Shown: piece by piece, positions 24,372 to 35,789 of the stretch
Layout of the letters: every line of letters begins with the position of its first letter
Numbering within the stretch: position 1 is the first letter of the stretch
Origin: Cycas panzhihuaensis
Taxonomy: Eukaryota > Cycadophyta
Assembly: GCA_023213395.1 (NCBI GenBank)
Contig: CM041465.1
Span: forward strand, 123,759,741 to 123,823,740
DNA length: 64,000 bases
Reading direction: 5' to 3'
Position numbers and translations under genes: made by a program
Notes under the pieces: model-generated
What the model was told of the DNA's origin: nothing
The model's input: only the letters and a program-made list of their open reading frames with translations
Databases searched by the model: none

Positions 24372-24950
24372 CTTACTAACATGCACTTTTCATGCCTTGT
24401 ATTCAACTTGGTTTGAAAATTTGAATACTTAAGAACTTAATGATCAATATACAAAACAAATACCTTTTGCAATAAATAGTGTCTCCAAAATTTCAAGGCT
24501 TACACTATAACATAAAATTCTAAATCATATATAACATGCTTCTTCTTAAATTCATTCAACTTTTCCCTAAAGAATGTAATTGGCCTTTCTTACTAACTTA
24601 GCACTACTCCAATCTTAACTCTAGATACATCACATTCTACTTTAAATACTTTATTAACATTGGGTAGGACCAATGATGTAGCCTTAACTTTTTTCCTCTT
24701 CAACAAATTAGCACTTCTTTGTATAATAATAGTCTAGTGAAATATCTTACACTTCATATAATCTATTAAGGGTGTTATAATATTACTAAAATCTCTAATA
24801 AACTTCCTATAGAAACTAGGCATGCCATAAAAACTTCTAACTTTGGTCATACTAGTTAATGTAAGCCACTCCAAAATGACTTTTGCTTTCTTAAGATCCA
24901 TCTTCAAACCTTTTGAGGATATTATAAAAATTAAGTATACTAATCTCTAT
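24372..24950 (-). pseudogene. Gypsy RT C-terminus and RNase H start (G-out)
   Basis: The minus strand shows DLKKAKVILEWLTLTSMTKV, RSFYGMPSFYRKFIRDFSNI, FKVECDVSRVKIGVVLS and QTKLNTRHEKCM. This is the RT thumb/connection and first half of RNase H of a plant gypsy element. The protein line resumes at 10193 (FVLKHKLGKKN) with the same family character, showing that G1 interrupted it. The 5' side ends near 24950, about 60 bp from the LTR of element C. Confidence 0.85.
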
Positions 24951-25008
24951 TAAGGTTAGTATATATGTGGGTTGTAGATCAAGTATTAAACTGATGAGAG
25001 GTAGGGAT

Positions 25009-25313
25009 TGTTACACTCTAAAAATATGCACAAGGAGACTCGAACACCAAATTTATTATAGAAAACTCTTCAGAGAGAAAACCCACCAACATAATATTTA
25101 ATATATTAAAATAAAATAATAACATAGTGTTTCAAGGGTGAGATAGAACATGAGATGATTTGATGAGATCATATTGATATGAGTCGATTGTTGAAAAACT
25201 AAGTGGGTATATATAAATATACCCTGAAATGGTATTATAACCTTTCGAATATGGTCACGACTCTTTATCATACCTATTTATATAAGGATACATCCCTCCA
25301 TCATGAAGGAAGA
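25009..25313 (-). repeat. Element C 3' LTR, distal part (split by the A array)
   Basis: The plus strand starts TGTTACACTC at 25009. Read on the minus strand, this is the LTR end (GAGTGTAACA). The other LTR part is at 59163-59239, starting TGTTAGCGAT on the minus strand directly after a purine tract (AATAGGGGA). Together they give an LTR of about 380 bp with TGTTA/TAACA ends and a TATA-like TTATATAAATAGG at about 25297-25285. The pairing is inference, as no second LTR of C is visible. Confidence 0.6.
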
Positions 25314-25560
25314 ATAAATCTAGGGAATAAATCACTCATATACACACAGTAGCAATGGAGAATGAAGAAGAGATGAAAATAAGATATGAGAGCAAAGCTT
25401 AGAGGTAAGAATGAATAATGACTCCCTCCTTGAGATTTCATCTTTTATTATTGAGGGTGGGCATTGGGGTTAGGATTTTCCTGCCTAATGATATGAACTC
25501 AAAATTACATCCAAACGCACATAAAGTACATTTCACTAAGAGACTAATGCTAACAATATA
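25314..25560 (-). repeat. Family A LTR, truncated
   Basis: Matches the family LTR from TGAAGGAAGAATAAATCTAG through AGACTAATGCTAACAATATA. It lacks the last ~55 bp (plus order) and abuts the next LTR directly at 25561. Confidence 0.9.
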
Positions 25561-25864
25561 TAAAGGAATGATGGATCTAGGGAATAAATCACTCACATGC
25601 ACACAATGGTAATGGAGAATAAAAAAGAGATAAAATAAGATATGAGAGCAAGCTTGGAGGTGAGAATGAATAATAACTCCCTCCTTGATATTTCACCTTT
25701 TATTATTGAGGGTAAGCATTAGGGTTAGGATTTTCCTGCCTAATGACATGAACCTCAAATTATATCTAAATGTAGATAAAGTATATTTCATTAAGAGACT
25801 AATGCTAATTAATATATCTTAAGATTAATCTACATAAATGACCTTGATACATTAACCTTTTTCA
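25561..25864 (-). repeat. A1 3' LTR
   Basis: Complete family A LTR ending TTAACCTTTTTCA in plus order. The terminal TG reads TA, one substitution. It is followed by C15 (25866-25880), which is the polypurine tract on the minus strand and much longer than in sister copies. Confidence 0.9.
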
Positions 25865-28096
25865 ACCCCCCCCCCCCCCCAAATGGTGGAAGGTCATTTT
25901 TGAGAAAATCTATTCTATGAGGTCTTTATTTGAGCCTCATTATTACATTGAAATTCTAAATGACACTTTTGTAGGAAAACCCTCATGAAGAATAAAAACC
26001 TATAGACTTTCTAAGATCTATAGCCCCTTTTATAATTCAAAATGGTTAAGGTGGCTTTTTAATGTAGCTTGATAACCAAGTAGCTTAAATGTGTAGCTTA
26101 ATCTACTAAATCTCCATATACCATTTGATCATCCCCTATGCCCTTTTAGGTTTTCATAGGTTCCGATTTTCTAAAACTAGTATAACCCTTATCCTTCTGT
26201 GCCCACATGGAGTTTTCACAAATAGGATAGAGTAAAGACTTACTCTTATTCTTTGGCACCCACAAGGGGTTTTCACGAAGAGAATAGAGTATGATAATCC
26301 TGTTGCCATCTTCTTTGATTAGTCAAAGATGGAGGCCCTAAGGCCAAGCTGCCTTTAGAACTGTTCAAACATCACCTTTTGTAGCTATTCGGTGAAGATA
26401 TCGGCCACTTGATCTACTGTGGGGCAGTATTCTAGTTGAATTATGTCGTCATGAACAAGTTCTCTAATCCTGTGGACTTTCGTATTTATGTGTTTGGTAT
26501 GATCATGAAATATAAGATTTTTTTCCATGCAGATTGTTGATTAATTATCCACATGAAGACTTGTAGGAATTATTTGGGTGATATTCAATATTTCCAATAA
26601 TTTTCTTAGCCATATCACCTCCTTGCTAGTCTCAGAAACAGTAATGTATTCAACTTTGGTAGTTGAATCTACAATTATCTTCTGCTGTCTAGATCTCCAT
26701 GATATTGGTGTTGTTCCAAGAAACATTATATACCCAGACATAGATCTTCCTATATCTTTATCTCCTACAAAGTCTAAGTTTGTGTATGCAGAAAGCTTGA
26801 AGTCTAAATTAGGTTCATACAACATACCATATTTGTTGGTCGTCTTAAGGTATCTCAACACTTGCACTATTACCTGCTAATGATTGTGCTTAGGATTTGT
26901 CATGTAATGAGTAAGAATGCTGAAAGAGTGTGCAATATCTGGCCTTGTATTGGTAGTGTACATGAGACTACCTATACGTTTCCTGTAAAGTATTGCATCT
27001 GCCTCCCTAATGCCACCTTTAGCTAAGAGTTTGGTCTTAGGGTCCATAGGTAACATCACCGGTCAAGCATCTTCTAACTGAAACTTGGTTAGAAGATCGT
27101 TGATGTATTTTTCTTCAGAGAGGAAAAATTTTCCATTCTTTTATGTCACTTCAATTCCCAAGTAATATTTCAGCAAACCAAGGTTAGACAATTTAAAATT
27201 TTTGCCAAGGTCTTTTTTCAGCTGGCTTATTACCTATTCATTATTACCCATTACTAGCATGTTATCCATAAAGATTATGAGATGAGTGACTTTATCCTTA
27301 TGGCGCTTGATGAATAATGTTGTATCAATATATTAGTAATCATAAGCCTTGTATCCAAGTTATCTCATTCTTTTAGACAACTTGGCAAACCAAGTACGAG
27401 GGGCTTGTTTAAGGCCATACAAGGACTTTCTAAGCCTGTAAACCTTATGCTCTTGACCTTCGATCTCATATCCTTCTGGCTAAGCCATGTAAATTTCTTC
27501 ATCAAGATCTCCATTAAGAAACGTGGTCTTAATATTGAGTTGGTGGATTTTCCAACCCTGTTGAGCAGCCAAGGCCATAAGAATTCTAATTGTAGGCCAC
27601 TTGGTTGTAGGTGCAAAGACTTCAGTGTAGTCGATGCCTTCCCTTTATGTAAATCCTTTAGCTACCAACCTCACCTTATGTTTTTCAAGGGTGCCATCTG
27701 ATTTATATTTGTTTTTAAACACCCATTTATTTTAAACTATCTTTCTACCAAGTGGTAGATCAATGAGCTCCTATGTACCGTTCTTGATAAGAGATTGGTA
27801 CTCTTCGTTCATGGCATTTCTTCAAACTGTATGTTTTACAACTTCCTGGTATGAGAGGAGTTCTTCATTAAGAGAAATATGTAGTTCTTCTAGTTCAAGC
27901 TTAGTATATAATGATTCCTACATCCTTGCTTTATGGGTACTTCGAGTGCCAGTTTTGCCCACCTCATCTGGTCGTATGTCCTTATTGAGTTAACGGGCTT
28001 CTCGAGATCTTCAAGTTAGGAATGAAGTCCTCATTTCCTCAACTTCTTGGTTCTTATCTTGTTCATTAAAATGGTTATTTTATGAGGAGGATGTTG
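25865..28096 (-). pseudogene. A1 copia 3' part: RNase H, RT, hinge (broken)
   Basis: About 660 bp of non-coding 3' sequence is followed by RNase H (26867-26541: MQVLRYLKTTNKYGMLYEP, then STTKVEYITVSETSKEVIWL). RT follows upward (27059-26877: RKRIGSLMYTTNTRPDIAHS). The polymerase motif near 27262 reads MDNMLVMG, so the second catalytic Asp is Asn. RT finger and palm sequence runs to about 27780. Stops and frameshifts occur throughout. The region is cut at 28097 by B1, and the same element resumes at 36114. Confidence 0.9.
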
Positions 28097-28101
28097 ATGC
28101 A
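28097..28101 (+). other. Target-site duplication of B1, left copy (ATGCA)
   Basis: ATGCA directly precedes the TG of the B1 5' LTR and recurs directly after its 3' LTR at 36109-36113. The flanks join to give the sequence also found uninterrupted in A2 (about 43250) and A3 (about 46255). Confidence 0.95.
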
Positions 28102-28434
28102 TGTTGGGAATAATCCCAATGTTTGTGCACTAGAGCACTTAGGGCCCCTCAAAGCCACCTTTGAGGGCCCCTAGGGCACCTTGAACTGCTTCGGCCGCTT
28201 GGACCGACCACTCACGTGAGGTACGTATCACCGCTATTTATTTTTTATATTTTTTCAAACTAACCTTAATTATTGTGCAGCTAGGGTGATGGCGCCCGAC
28301 GCCTCCCCGAATCTCTATTTAAGGGTTGGGAATACCTCCCTGGTGTTTATTAACACCGCCACTCTTTCGGAAATCACCGTTGTACTCAAGATGAAAGTGT
28401 CGTGATGTCCTGCTCTGCTCCTCCGGCTCCATCA
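28102..28434 (+). repeat. B1 5' LTR
   Basis: TGTTGGGAAT...CTCCATCA. It holds a near-perfect palindrome at 28142-28170 (GGGCCCCTCAAAG, four-base loop, CTTTGAGGGCCCC). Promoter elements are not obvious; TATTTAAGGG near 28315-28324 is a possible TATA-like site. Confidence 0.95.
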
Positions 28435-28436
28435 TT

Positions 28437-28448
28437 TGGTATCAGAGC
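28437..28448 (+). other. B1 primer-binding site (initiator Met-tRNA type)
   Basis: TGGTATCAGAGC begins two bases after the LTR, the standard copia primer site that starts minus-strand DNA synthesis. Confidence 0.97.
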
Positions 28449-31400
28449 TACGTTGTCTATTTTCTGGTTTTGGTTGCTCAAACGTCCGACGGAACATAGC
28501 TATATGACTGCTCGTTGAGATTCTGGCGAGCTCACCGATCTGCTGGAGAAGACGGATCTGGATTCCATCCACTGTGAAGAAAGATCTCTCGCTCGGAAGT
28601 CTGCACTCAAACCAGGTTCCTCGGTTCCTTTTATTTTTCAAACATAAAAAAAACATAAATGTTTTGATATATGCCTTACTGTTTATGTGCTTGATAGATT
28701 CTGCCATTATATTATTCATTATTCGCTTTATACCTGTTGTCTCATTGCATTATTTGTTCTCCGGGTGAAGGCATTAGCCAGCTATCTACTGCACTATTGC
28801 ATGTAACCATTCTTTTATAATTTGTACGTCATTTATCTCCGTGTTATCCCTGTGTCTCCGGCACCTTGCACTCCTTGTATCCTACACCTCTCCATCGCCT
28901 CTGTCTGCCTCTCTTCGACTCGCTCTCGGACTCGGTTCTTCTGTGTTCTCCGTGAGCCAAGCACGATTGACCACGATTTTTCGTCTTCTGGCGTTTGGGT
29001 CCGTAGAGTAACGTCGGCCTTCACGTTTCATCCGTTTGCGCGTCACGTTTTCATCCGTTTGCGCGTTTGGGACGCGCTGCGTCGGCCTTTTATCATTGAT
29101 ATCGCAATCGGCGCTGCGTCTTGCCTGCCGTCGCCCTGCCTCGTCGCCTCTTAATCGGTATTCATTAATCGCCGCTTCATTCGCCTTTGTGCGTTTGTGT
29201 GTCCATTATATGCCATTCATTAAATCGCTGTCATATTCGTAAATCGCTTTATATTATTATTGTTTCGTTGTTCGCCTCGTTTACGTTTATCGAAATTGCA
29301 TCGCCGTTGATTGCCTCGTTTTACGCTTGTCGAAATTCGGTTTTTATTTATTCTATGTTTTAAAATTTTAAGTCTAAGTCCGGTTTTAAAAGTATTAAAT
29401 TCTATTTTTTACTCGACAAGCGAGTTCACCCTCCTGGCATCGGAGGTTTCTGTTATCTGAGTGGTCTCGGGTTCAATCCCAGCCCAGTTCAGCTTCAGAC
29501 TGTTTTTTAAAGAAGTTTTTTCATTTTTAAACCTTATTTTTTAAAATTTTTAATTTTTCATAGGGTTATTGGCATTTTTTTGGCCATAACTTCTATTTGT
29601 CTCATCGGTTTCAGACGAAACCTGCGCCATCAGATCAGAAATTTTCCGTAAATTAATTTCGACTGGTCATAAGACCAATTTGGTGCCCATTTGACCTCGT
29701 TTCACCCTTTTTAACATTGGACTTTCGAAATTTCAGCGTTTTTGCATTTTTAATAAAATCGGTTTTAGAACTGGCTGCTATTTATTGTTGGTAAACTGTT
29801 TTGTATCCAAATTTTTCCTATAGTGATCTACGTCATATAGACTCTAATACCCATCTTTTACTTTAATTTTTTGACTTCATTTTCACTAATATTTTAATCG
29901 CTAAAATAAGAAATTTAGTTGATTTTGCCTGTTTCTTGAACATTCTCCATAAAGACACTTGTCACATTTTTCACTATAACTATTACAATTTTTATCAGAT
30001 TTCATTTCCGTCGACCGTTGGGAAGTGACTCATTTCTCTTCACCGTGATATATTTTTCATATATTTTGACATATTTTGCTTATATTTCAAATCCTAAAGT
30101 TGAGTCATTTTATTGGCCTAAATCGCTCCTTTTACACTGCTTTAATATATTCTTTCAAAATTTTCAATTGGCGAATATTAATTACTTCATCAATAATATT
30201 TGATCATTTGTTCAGCTTTTCTAAGGATTAATTAGTACTTTTATACAATTTTTGCCTACCGCTCTGTTAGGCTCCATAAGGAGGTCCTTTCCTTTGGCTC
30301 ATTCAAAACGTGACTTATTGGTATCCTTTTTCAAAACCGTCTATCTTATTGGATTCACATTTCAGAATCTACATATTGATAAAATTTTAAGCTATTCGAC
30401 CTCATTCAATATAGTTTTCAACTGTTAAAGTTGAGTATATATATTCATCCTAACAAGCTTGTCTTCCTTTCAAAAATTGTAAAGAAAATTCTAGTTCATA
30501 TTTTCCTTGTTTACTCAGAGTTTTTGCTTGATCTTTCTACAAGCACTTTACATTATTTTGAACAAGTATTTATTTATAAGGCAATACATAAAAGTTGTTC
30601 TTAAAAGAAGTTTTTTTTACATTGAAGATTTATTATTCATTTGAGAAATTGGCATCTGTTTATCTATTCTCAAAAGTTTATTTTTATCTTGCATAAGTGA
30701 AAAGTTTTGAGCCTCATTACTTCCTTTTTTATTGTTTTACTTTAAAAGTGTATCAAAGTTCTTCTTCATTATTGGAAAATATCATCCTTCTTGCACTTAT
30801 AAAAGGAAAATTGCATTTCTTTTCAAAGGCATATTACATTTGTTTGAAGGACATTATTTAAAAAAAAAAAAAAAAAGCAAAAAGAGTTTTTTTGTAAAAG
30901 TTTTCATTTCATCTTGCTTAGAGCATTTTTTATTATTATCAAAAGAATTTTTCTTTTTCTAAGCAAGACCACATTGCTAAATAGATTAGTTTTCACATTA
31001 AATAAGATAATCCCGAATTGAACCACACTTTTTTCCGAAATTGCAAGGGAATGGTTAGGACCCACAAGTTACCACTCACATGCTAATCGGCCTACTCATA
31101 TTGAATGAGGATGACCATTAGCTATCGTGTATCTGATGGCGGTGAGGTGCGTAACCTTTTCATTTTTGGTGTTTGGAGACCAAGGCTAGACTGGAGAGGG
31201 TGAGTGCCTTTGGTTCGAGAACCTTCACCGCTAGATCGTCGTTAGGCATAAATCCCAAGGTGGACCAACAATCTGTGGGGGTGTCAAAACCTTCTTAGCG
31301 ACCCACGTCTTGAGGTATATAGAGCCTGGCGCTCGATCTGAGTATAAAGGGTCCCCTGTTTTGCCATCGTGGGCGCGCCATTGAGAATAGCAGAAGGTTT

Positions 31401-31571
31401 CCCAAGAGAAACATAAACTTAGAGCCTAGTAGCCTTTCTAGGTCCTAGTTCATTTGTTCAAACTTTGAAAACCTTGGGATATATATATTTGGAAATAAGT
31501 TCTTTCAATTTTTACATTCAAATATATTTTTGCTATTGCATTCATCACATTTTATACAACCTTAATTTAAA
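28449..31571 (+). other. B1 long untranslated leader with CpG-rich block
   Basis: There are 3.1 kb between the primer site and gag, against a few hundred bases to 2 kb in most plant copia elements. Three zones are visible: a CpG- and pyrimidine-rich block (28820-29340) with a tandem repeat of ATCCGTTTGCGCGT; a very T-rich zone (29500-30970); and a mixed-composition zone (31020-31420) before gag. A tRNA-like segment lies at 29410-29490. No coding domain is recognised; the 110-codon frame at 28822-29154 lacks features. Host-sequence capture is possible. Confidence 0.6.
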
Positions 31572-32640
31572 ATGACGTCTAGTTTTGGGAATATGATTAT
31601 TCCTAAGTTTGATGGAAATAATTTTCTTAACTGGAGTAGGAGGATGAGGCCCATCCTCATAGCAAATGAAATGTGGGATATAGTGAGAAATTGTTACAAT
31701 GACTTAGGATCACACCCAACCGACATCTTGAAAAAGCTACATACAAAGAAAATATCAAAAAGGATAATGAAGCCTTAGCCCTTATCTTTTGCGCTTTGGA
31801 AGATCATGTTTTCCCACGCGTTAGTGAATCCATTAAGTCGAAAGAGGCTTGGGATACTTTACAGCTTATATACGAAGGGGCTGCGTCTTCTAAACTACAA
31901 AACTTAAGAAGTAAGTTCGAAAATTTACGTATGATGCCTCATGAATCAATAACTGAATTTATGACCAAGATTCAAGACATAGTTAACCAAATGAGGTCCC
32001 TTGGGGACACCTTAACCGAACAAAGAGTTGTTGAACGAATCCTTCGATGTGTAGGAGCCGTTAGACGCTTTGAAATGGTAGCTACAAGTATTAGTGTATT
32101 TAAAGACCTAAGTACCCTCAAAATAGAACAACTTACTGCTATGCTCATGTCCATAGAAGAGCAACAAGCTGCCAACGAAACCTTAGAACATGCCTTTGCT
32201 ACAAAGGCCAACATTCAATCTAATCCTCAAGATAGCACTTCAAAACAAAATGAATCCCCTCTAAGGCAAAAAGATGAAAACCCTAGAAATGAACCTAGAC
32301 AAAATCCTCCACGATACCAAGCTCCTCATAATAGATAAGGACGACCCCCAGAACATGAAAACTCTCCAAGACACTCGAACACTCAAAGAAACCCTAACCA
32401 ACAAAGACAAGTTGAAAATCATTCTTGTTGTCCACATTGTCATGGGAACCCACAACCTTCTAGAACACCTCAAAACTATCGTGACCAACCAAGAAATACT
32501 CATACTCAATTCTATGAGGAAAGGGGGAGACCTTTCAACCGTGATCGCTCTCCACCAAGGAATCAACATCTTAGTTATGGAAAAGAGATCAACTATATTG
32601 CACTTATTGTCGTAGAAATGGTCACATCGAAGATAAGTGT
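31572..32640 (+). pseudogene. B1 copia gag, frameshifted
   Basis: Starts MTSSFGNMIIPKFDGNNFLN, the typical copia gag opening. The frame is lost near an A5 run at about 31729-31733. The capsid core continues at 31796-32338 in another frame (ESIKSKEAWDTLQLIYEG, LRMMPHESITEFMTKIQDIV), the UBN2-type fold. A CCHC zinc knuckle, CTYCRRNGHIEDKC, is intact at 32599-32640, again in a shifted frame. Gag would form the particle and bind RNA. Confidence 0.9.
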
Positions 32641-33651
32641 TTTCAAAACATGGACCACCCTCTAGAGGACATGTGTCAAACACATCGTAATCTAAAATCA
32701 ACAATAGGTTATTTCTATCTAGTTTTTCAAACCGGGAAGAAGAGGATGATAGTTGGTACATTGATTAGGTTGTTCCACCCACATGACCCATAAAGAACAA
32801 TTATTTCAAACTTTGGATACAAATAAGAAAGGGTCTATTATGTTTGGAGACAACACTTCTCACCAATCGATTGGAAAAGGTAACATTGCCTTATTGGTGA
32901 TAGTGGTGAATATAAATATTTAAATGATGTTCTATATGTCCACGCTTTAAGGAAAAACTTACTATCGGTAGGACGATGATGGGACAAGACTATAAAATAA
33001 TTTTTGACAACGAATCGTCATTAAAGATAAACGACAAAATGAAGCTATTGTTGCTAGGGGTATCATGACTAAAGATCGTTTATTTAAACTTACTATCACC
33101 CCTCGTATACATATGCCCTTAGAACCACAAATACTATGGATAGTGACCTATGGCATCGACGTTTGGCCACCTTAATTATACAAGTTTAGCCCTTATGAAA
33201 AGATTAGATATGGTTAATGGCTTACCCCTATTGATGTTAACAAAGAGTTGTGTGAGGGATGCCTTCTTGGAAAACATCATAGAAAGCTTTCGAGACTTTA
33301 GCCATCGGACATCCGCCTCTTCAACTCGTATACAGAGATATTTGTGGCCCAATGGCCACTCCCTCAAGCGGTGCCAAATATTTCCTTACATTTATTGATG
33401 ACTTTACAAGAAAGACTTGGGTGTTCTTTCTCAAATACAACTGATGCTTTTGACCACTTTGTTGACTTCAAAACCTTCGTTGAGCGACAAAGTGGATACC
33501 ATATCCTCTCCTTAAGATCGATAATGGGGAGAATTTACCTCTAATATCTTCAAGGATTCAGTATCCAACATGGGATTAGGCGACAACATACCAACCCCTA
33601 CACCCCACAATAAAATGGTGTGGTGAAAGGAAAAACAGAACTATTGTAGAA
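32641..33651 (+). pseudogene. B1 copia protease and integrase N-terminal half, frameshifted
   Basis: The protease site WYID at about 32755-32766 is followed at once by a stop and phase change, so the catalytic DSG-type motif is broken. The GAG-pre-integrase part shows DLWHR then FGHLNYTSLALMKRL (33142-33207). The integrase core is recognisable in pieces (FLTFID-like at about 33383, FVDFKTFVERQSGYH at 33457-33501), with several frame changes. DNA integration activity is not possible from this copy. Confidence 0.85.
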
Positions 33652-34231
33652 ATGGCACGTTGTATGCTTAAAGATAAAAACTTAGGCCATGAATTTTGGG
33701 CTGAAGCAGTCCATACCGCAGTCTACTTACTTAATCGATATTCCACAAAAGCTGTTAGAGGGAAGACACCAGAAGAAGCATGGACAGGTTATAAACCTAG
33801 TATCCGTCACCTTAAGGTATTTGGTACATTTAGCCTATGCCCACATCCCTGACCAAAGAAGAACCAAATTAGATGATCATAGTGTAAAATGTATCTTTAT
33901 TGGATATAGTGAATCATCAAAATCTTACAAAGTTTATGATCCCAAATCCCGGAAAGTTATACTAAGTAGGGATGTCAAATTTCAAGAGGACACCTACTAT
34001 CAAAATAACCATGAACAACAAAAGGACATTACCATTAAGTTTAATGCATCAAATACATCCAAATATGTGCCACCTATGTGGCGAAACTCTCCAGAAACTA
34101 CTAGGGAAACAACATCACCTCAACCACCATCACAACCGCTACCCAAATGGGTTCAACGCAATCATGACTTAGGAAATATATTAGATAACAATTGAAGATC
34201 TACACGTTCACACAAAGTTAACTTTGCTCTA
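33652..34231 (+). pseudogene. B1 copia integrase C-terminal part and hinge
   Basis: Open stretches at 33652-33852 (MARCMLKDKNLGHEFWAEAV, YLLNRYSTKAVRGKTPEEAW) and 33689-34195 overlap because of a frameshift near 33830. The second carries KCIFIGYSESSKSYKVYDPK and SRKVILSRDVKFQ, the integrase-C hinge typical of plant copia, then a Pro/Gln/Ser-rich spacer. Confidence 0.9.
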
Positions 34232-35770
34232 ATGAGTAAGTTACTTGAAAGTCATGAGCCTCAAACATTTGGTGAGGCTAATCAACATGAGTGCTGGCAA
34301 AAAGCCATGCAAGAGGAATATAAATCTATCGTTAAAAATGATACTTGGGAACTTGTAGACTTACCACCAAGAAAGAAAGCCATTGGAACCAAATGGGTTT
34401 ATAAGACTAAGTTCCACTATGATGGATCAATTGATAAATATAAAGCTTGTTTAGTTGCCAAAGGATATGCCCAAAAAGAAGGCATAGACTATCTTGAAAC
34501 GTTGCCCATTGCTAGAATGGAATCGATTCGCATGATAATAAGTTTAAGCCGCCCAAATGGGTTGGCCTGTTTATCAAATGGACGTAAAAAGTGCTTTTTT
34601 AAATGGTTATATTCAAGAAGATATTTATGTCTCACAACCCCTCGGTTTTGAAGTCAGGGGGGAAGAAAACAAAGTGTATAAGTTAAAGAAAGCATTATAT
34701 GGTCTAAAACAAGCACCTAGGGCTTGGTATTCCCGTATAGACACATATCTTAAAGATCAAGGGTTTGAAAGATCTCAAGCGATCCAAACCTATACACTAA
34801 AATTAAAGGAGATTCGATATTGATCGTAGGGACTTTATGTAGACGACTTAATTTATCACAGGAAATGACTCCCAACTCTTAAGTCAATTTAAAGAAGCTA
34901 TGTGTAAGGAATTGAAATGAGCGGACTTAGGTCTTATGCACTACTTCCTAGGATTGGAAGTGTGGCAAGATAAACAAGGAATATTTATCTCTCAACGTAA
35001 ATATATATTAGACCTTCTACAAAGATTTAATATGACAAACCATAAACCATTGTCAATACCGCAGAAATTGGAATTAAACTCTCTAAGATGATGACTCAAC
35101 CTCGAGTTGATCCCACTCACTATAGACAAGCGATTGGTAGCCTACTTTATTTAACCTCTACTCGACCCGATATAACATATTCTGTAAGTGTTGTATCTAG
35201 ATTTATGCAGGATCCAAAGACATCCCATTGACAAGCTGCTAAAAGAATCCTCAGATACCTTAAAGGGACTTCAGACTTTGGACTATACTACAAACCTACA
35301 TCCGAGTTTCGATTAGCGGGTTACATGATTGATTATTTGGTGATATTGATGATAGAAAATCTACTTCCGGTTATGCATTTAGTATGGGATCAGCAGCGGT
35401 AGCTTGGAGTTCAAAGAAACAAAATACAGTTTCCTTATCCACAGCTGAAGTAGAATATAAAGCATGATGTTAGGAGCCTGTGAATCAATCTGGTTAAGAA
35501 GACTCTTACAGGATTTTCAAATTAAACAGCAATGCCCCACTAACATTTGGTGTGGCAATCAGAGCGCTATTCAAATGACCAAAAATCCAGTATTCCACGG
35601 CAGAACAAAGCACATTGAAACACAATACCACTTTATTCGGGAACTTGTACAAGCAGAAGAGATAGAGTTGACTTATTGTAGCACCGAAGATCAAACAGCG
35701 GATATTTTTACAAAGGCCTTGGGAAAAATCAAGTTTGAAAAGTTCAGAGATGATTTAGGAGTCATACACA
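34232..35770 (+). pseudogene. B1 copia reverse transcriptase and RNase H, frameshifted
   Basis: RT: WQKAMQEEYKSIVKNDTWEL (about 34290), then after a frameshift near 34545 [40 protein letters not shown] and intact YVDD at 34836-34847. The connection includes QAIGSLLYLTSTRPDITYSV (about 35130). RNase H: 35464-35844 with ESIWLRRLLQDFQIK, NPVFHGRTKHIETQYHFIRE and STEDQTADIFTKAL. Length and order fit a normal copia pol, but at least four phase changes break it. Confidence 0.92.
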
Positions 35771-35778
35771 TTGGGCTT

Positions 35779-35789
35779 ATGGGGGAGAA
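35779..35789 (+). other. B1 polypurine tract
   Basis: ATGGGGGAGAA ends directly before the 3' LTR. Such purine tracts prime plus-strand DNA synthesis in LTR elements. Confidence 0.85.

Noticed and set aside
27365-27616. 83-codon minus frame, and the matching 45643-45846 frame
   Set aside because: Shadow frames of RT; the true RT translation lies in another phase at the same place.
28822-29154. 110-codon frame in the B1 leader as a captured gene
   Set aside because: No domain or start context; the composition follows from CT-rich, CpG-rich DNA. Capture of non-coding host DNA remains possible.
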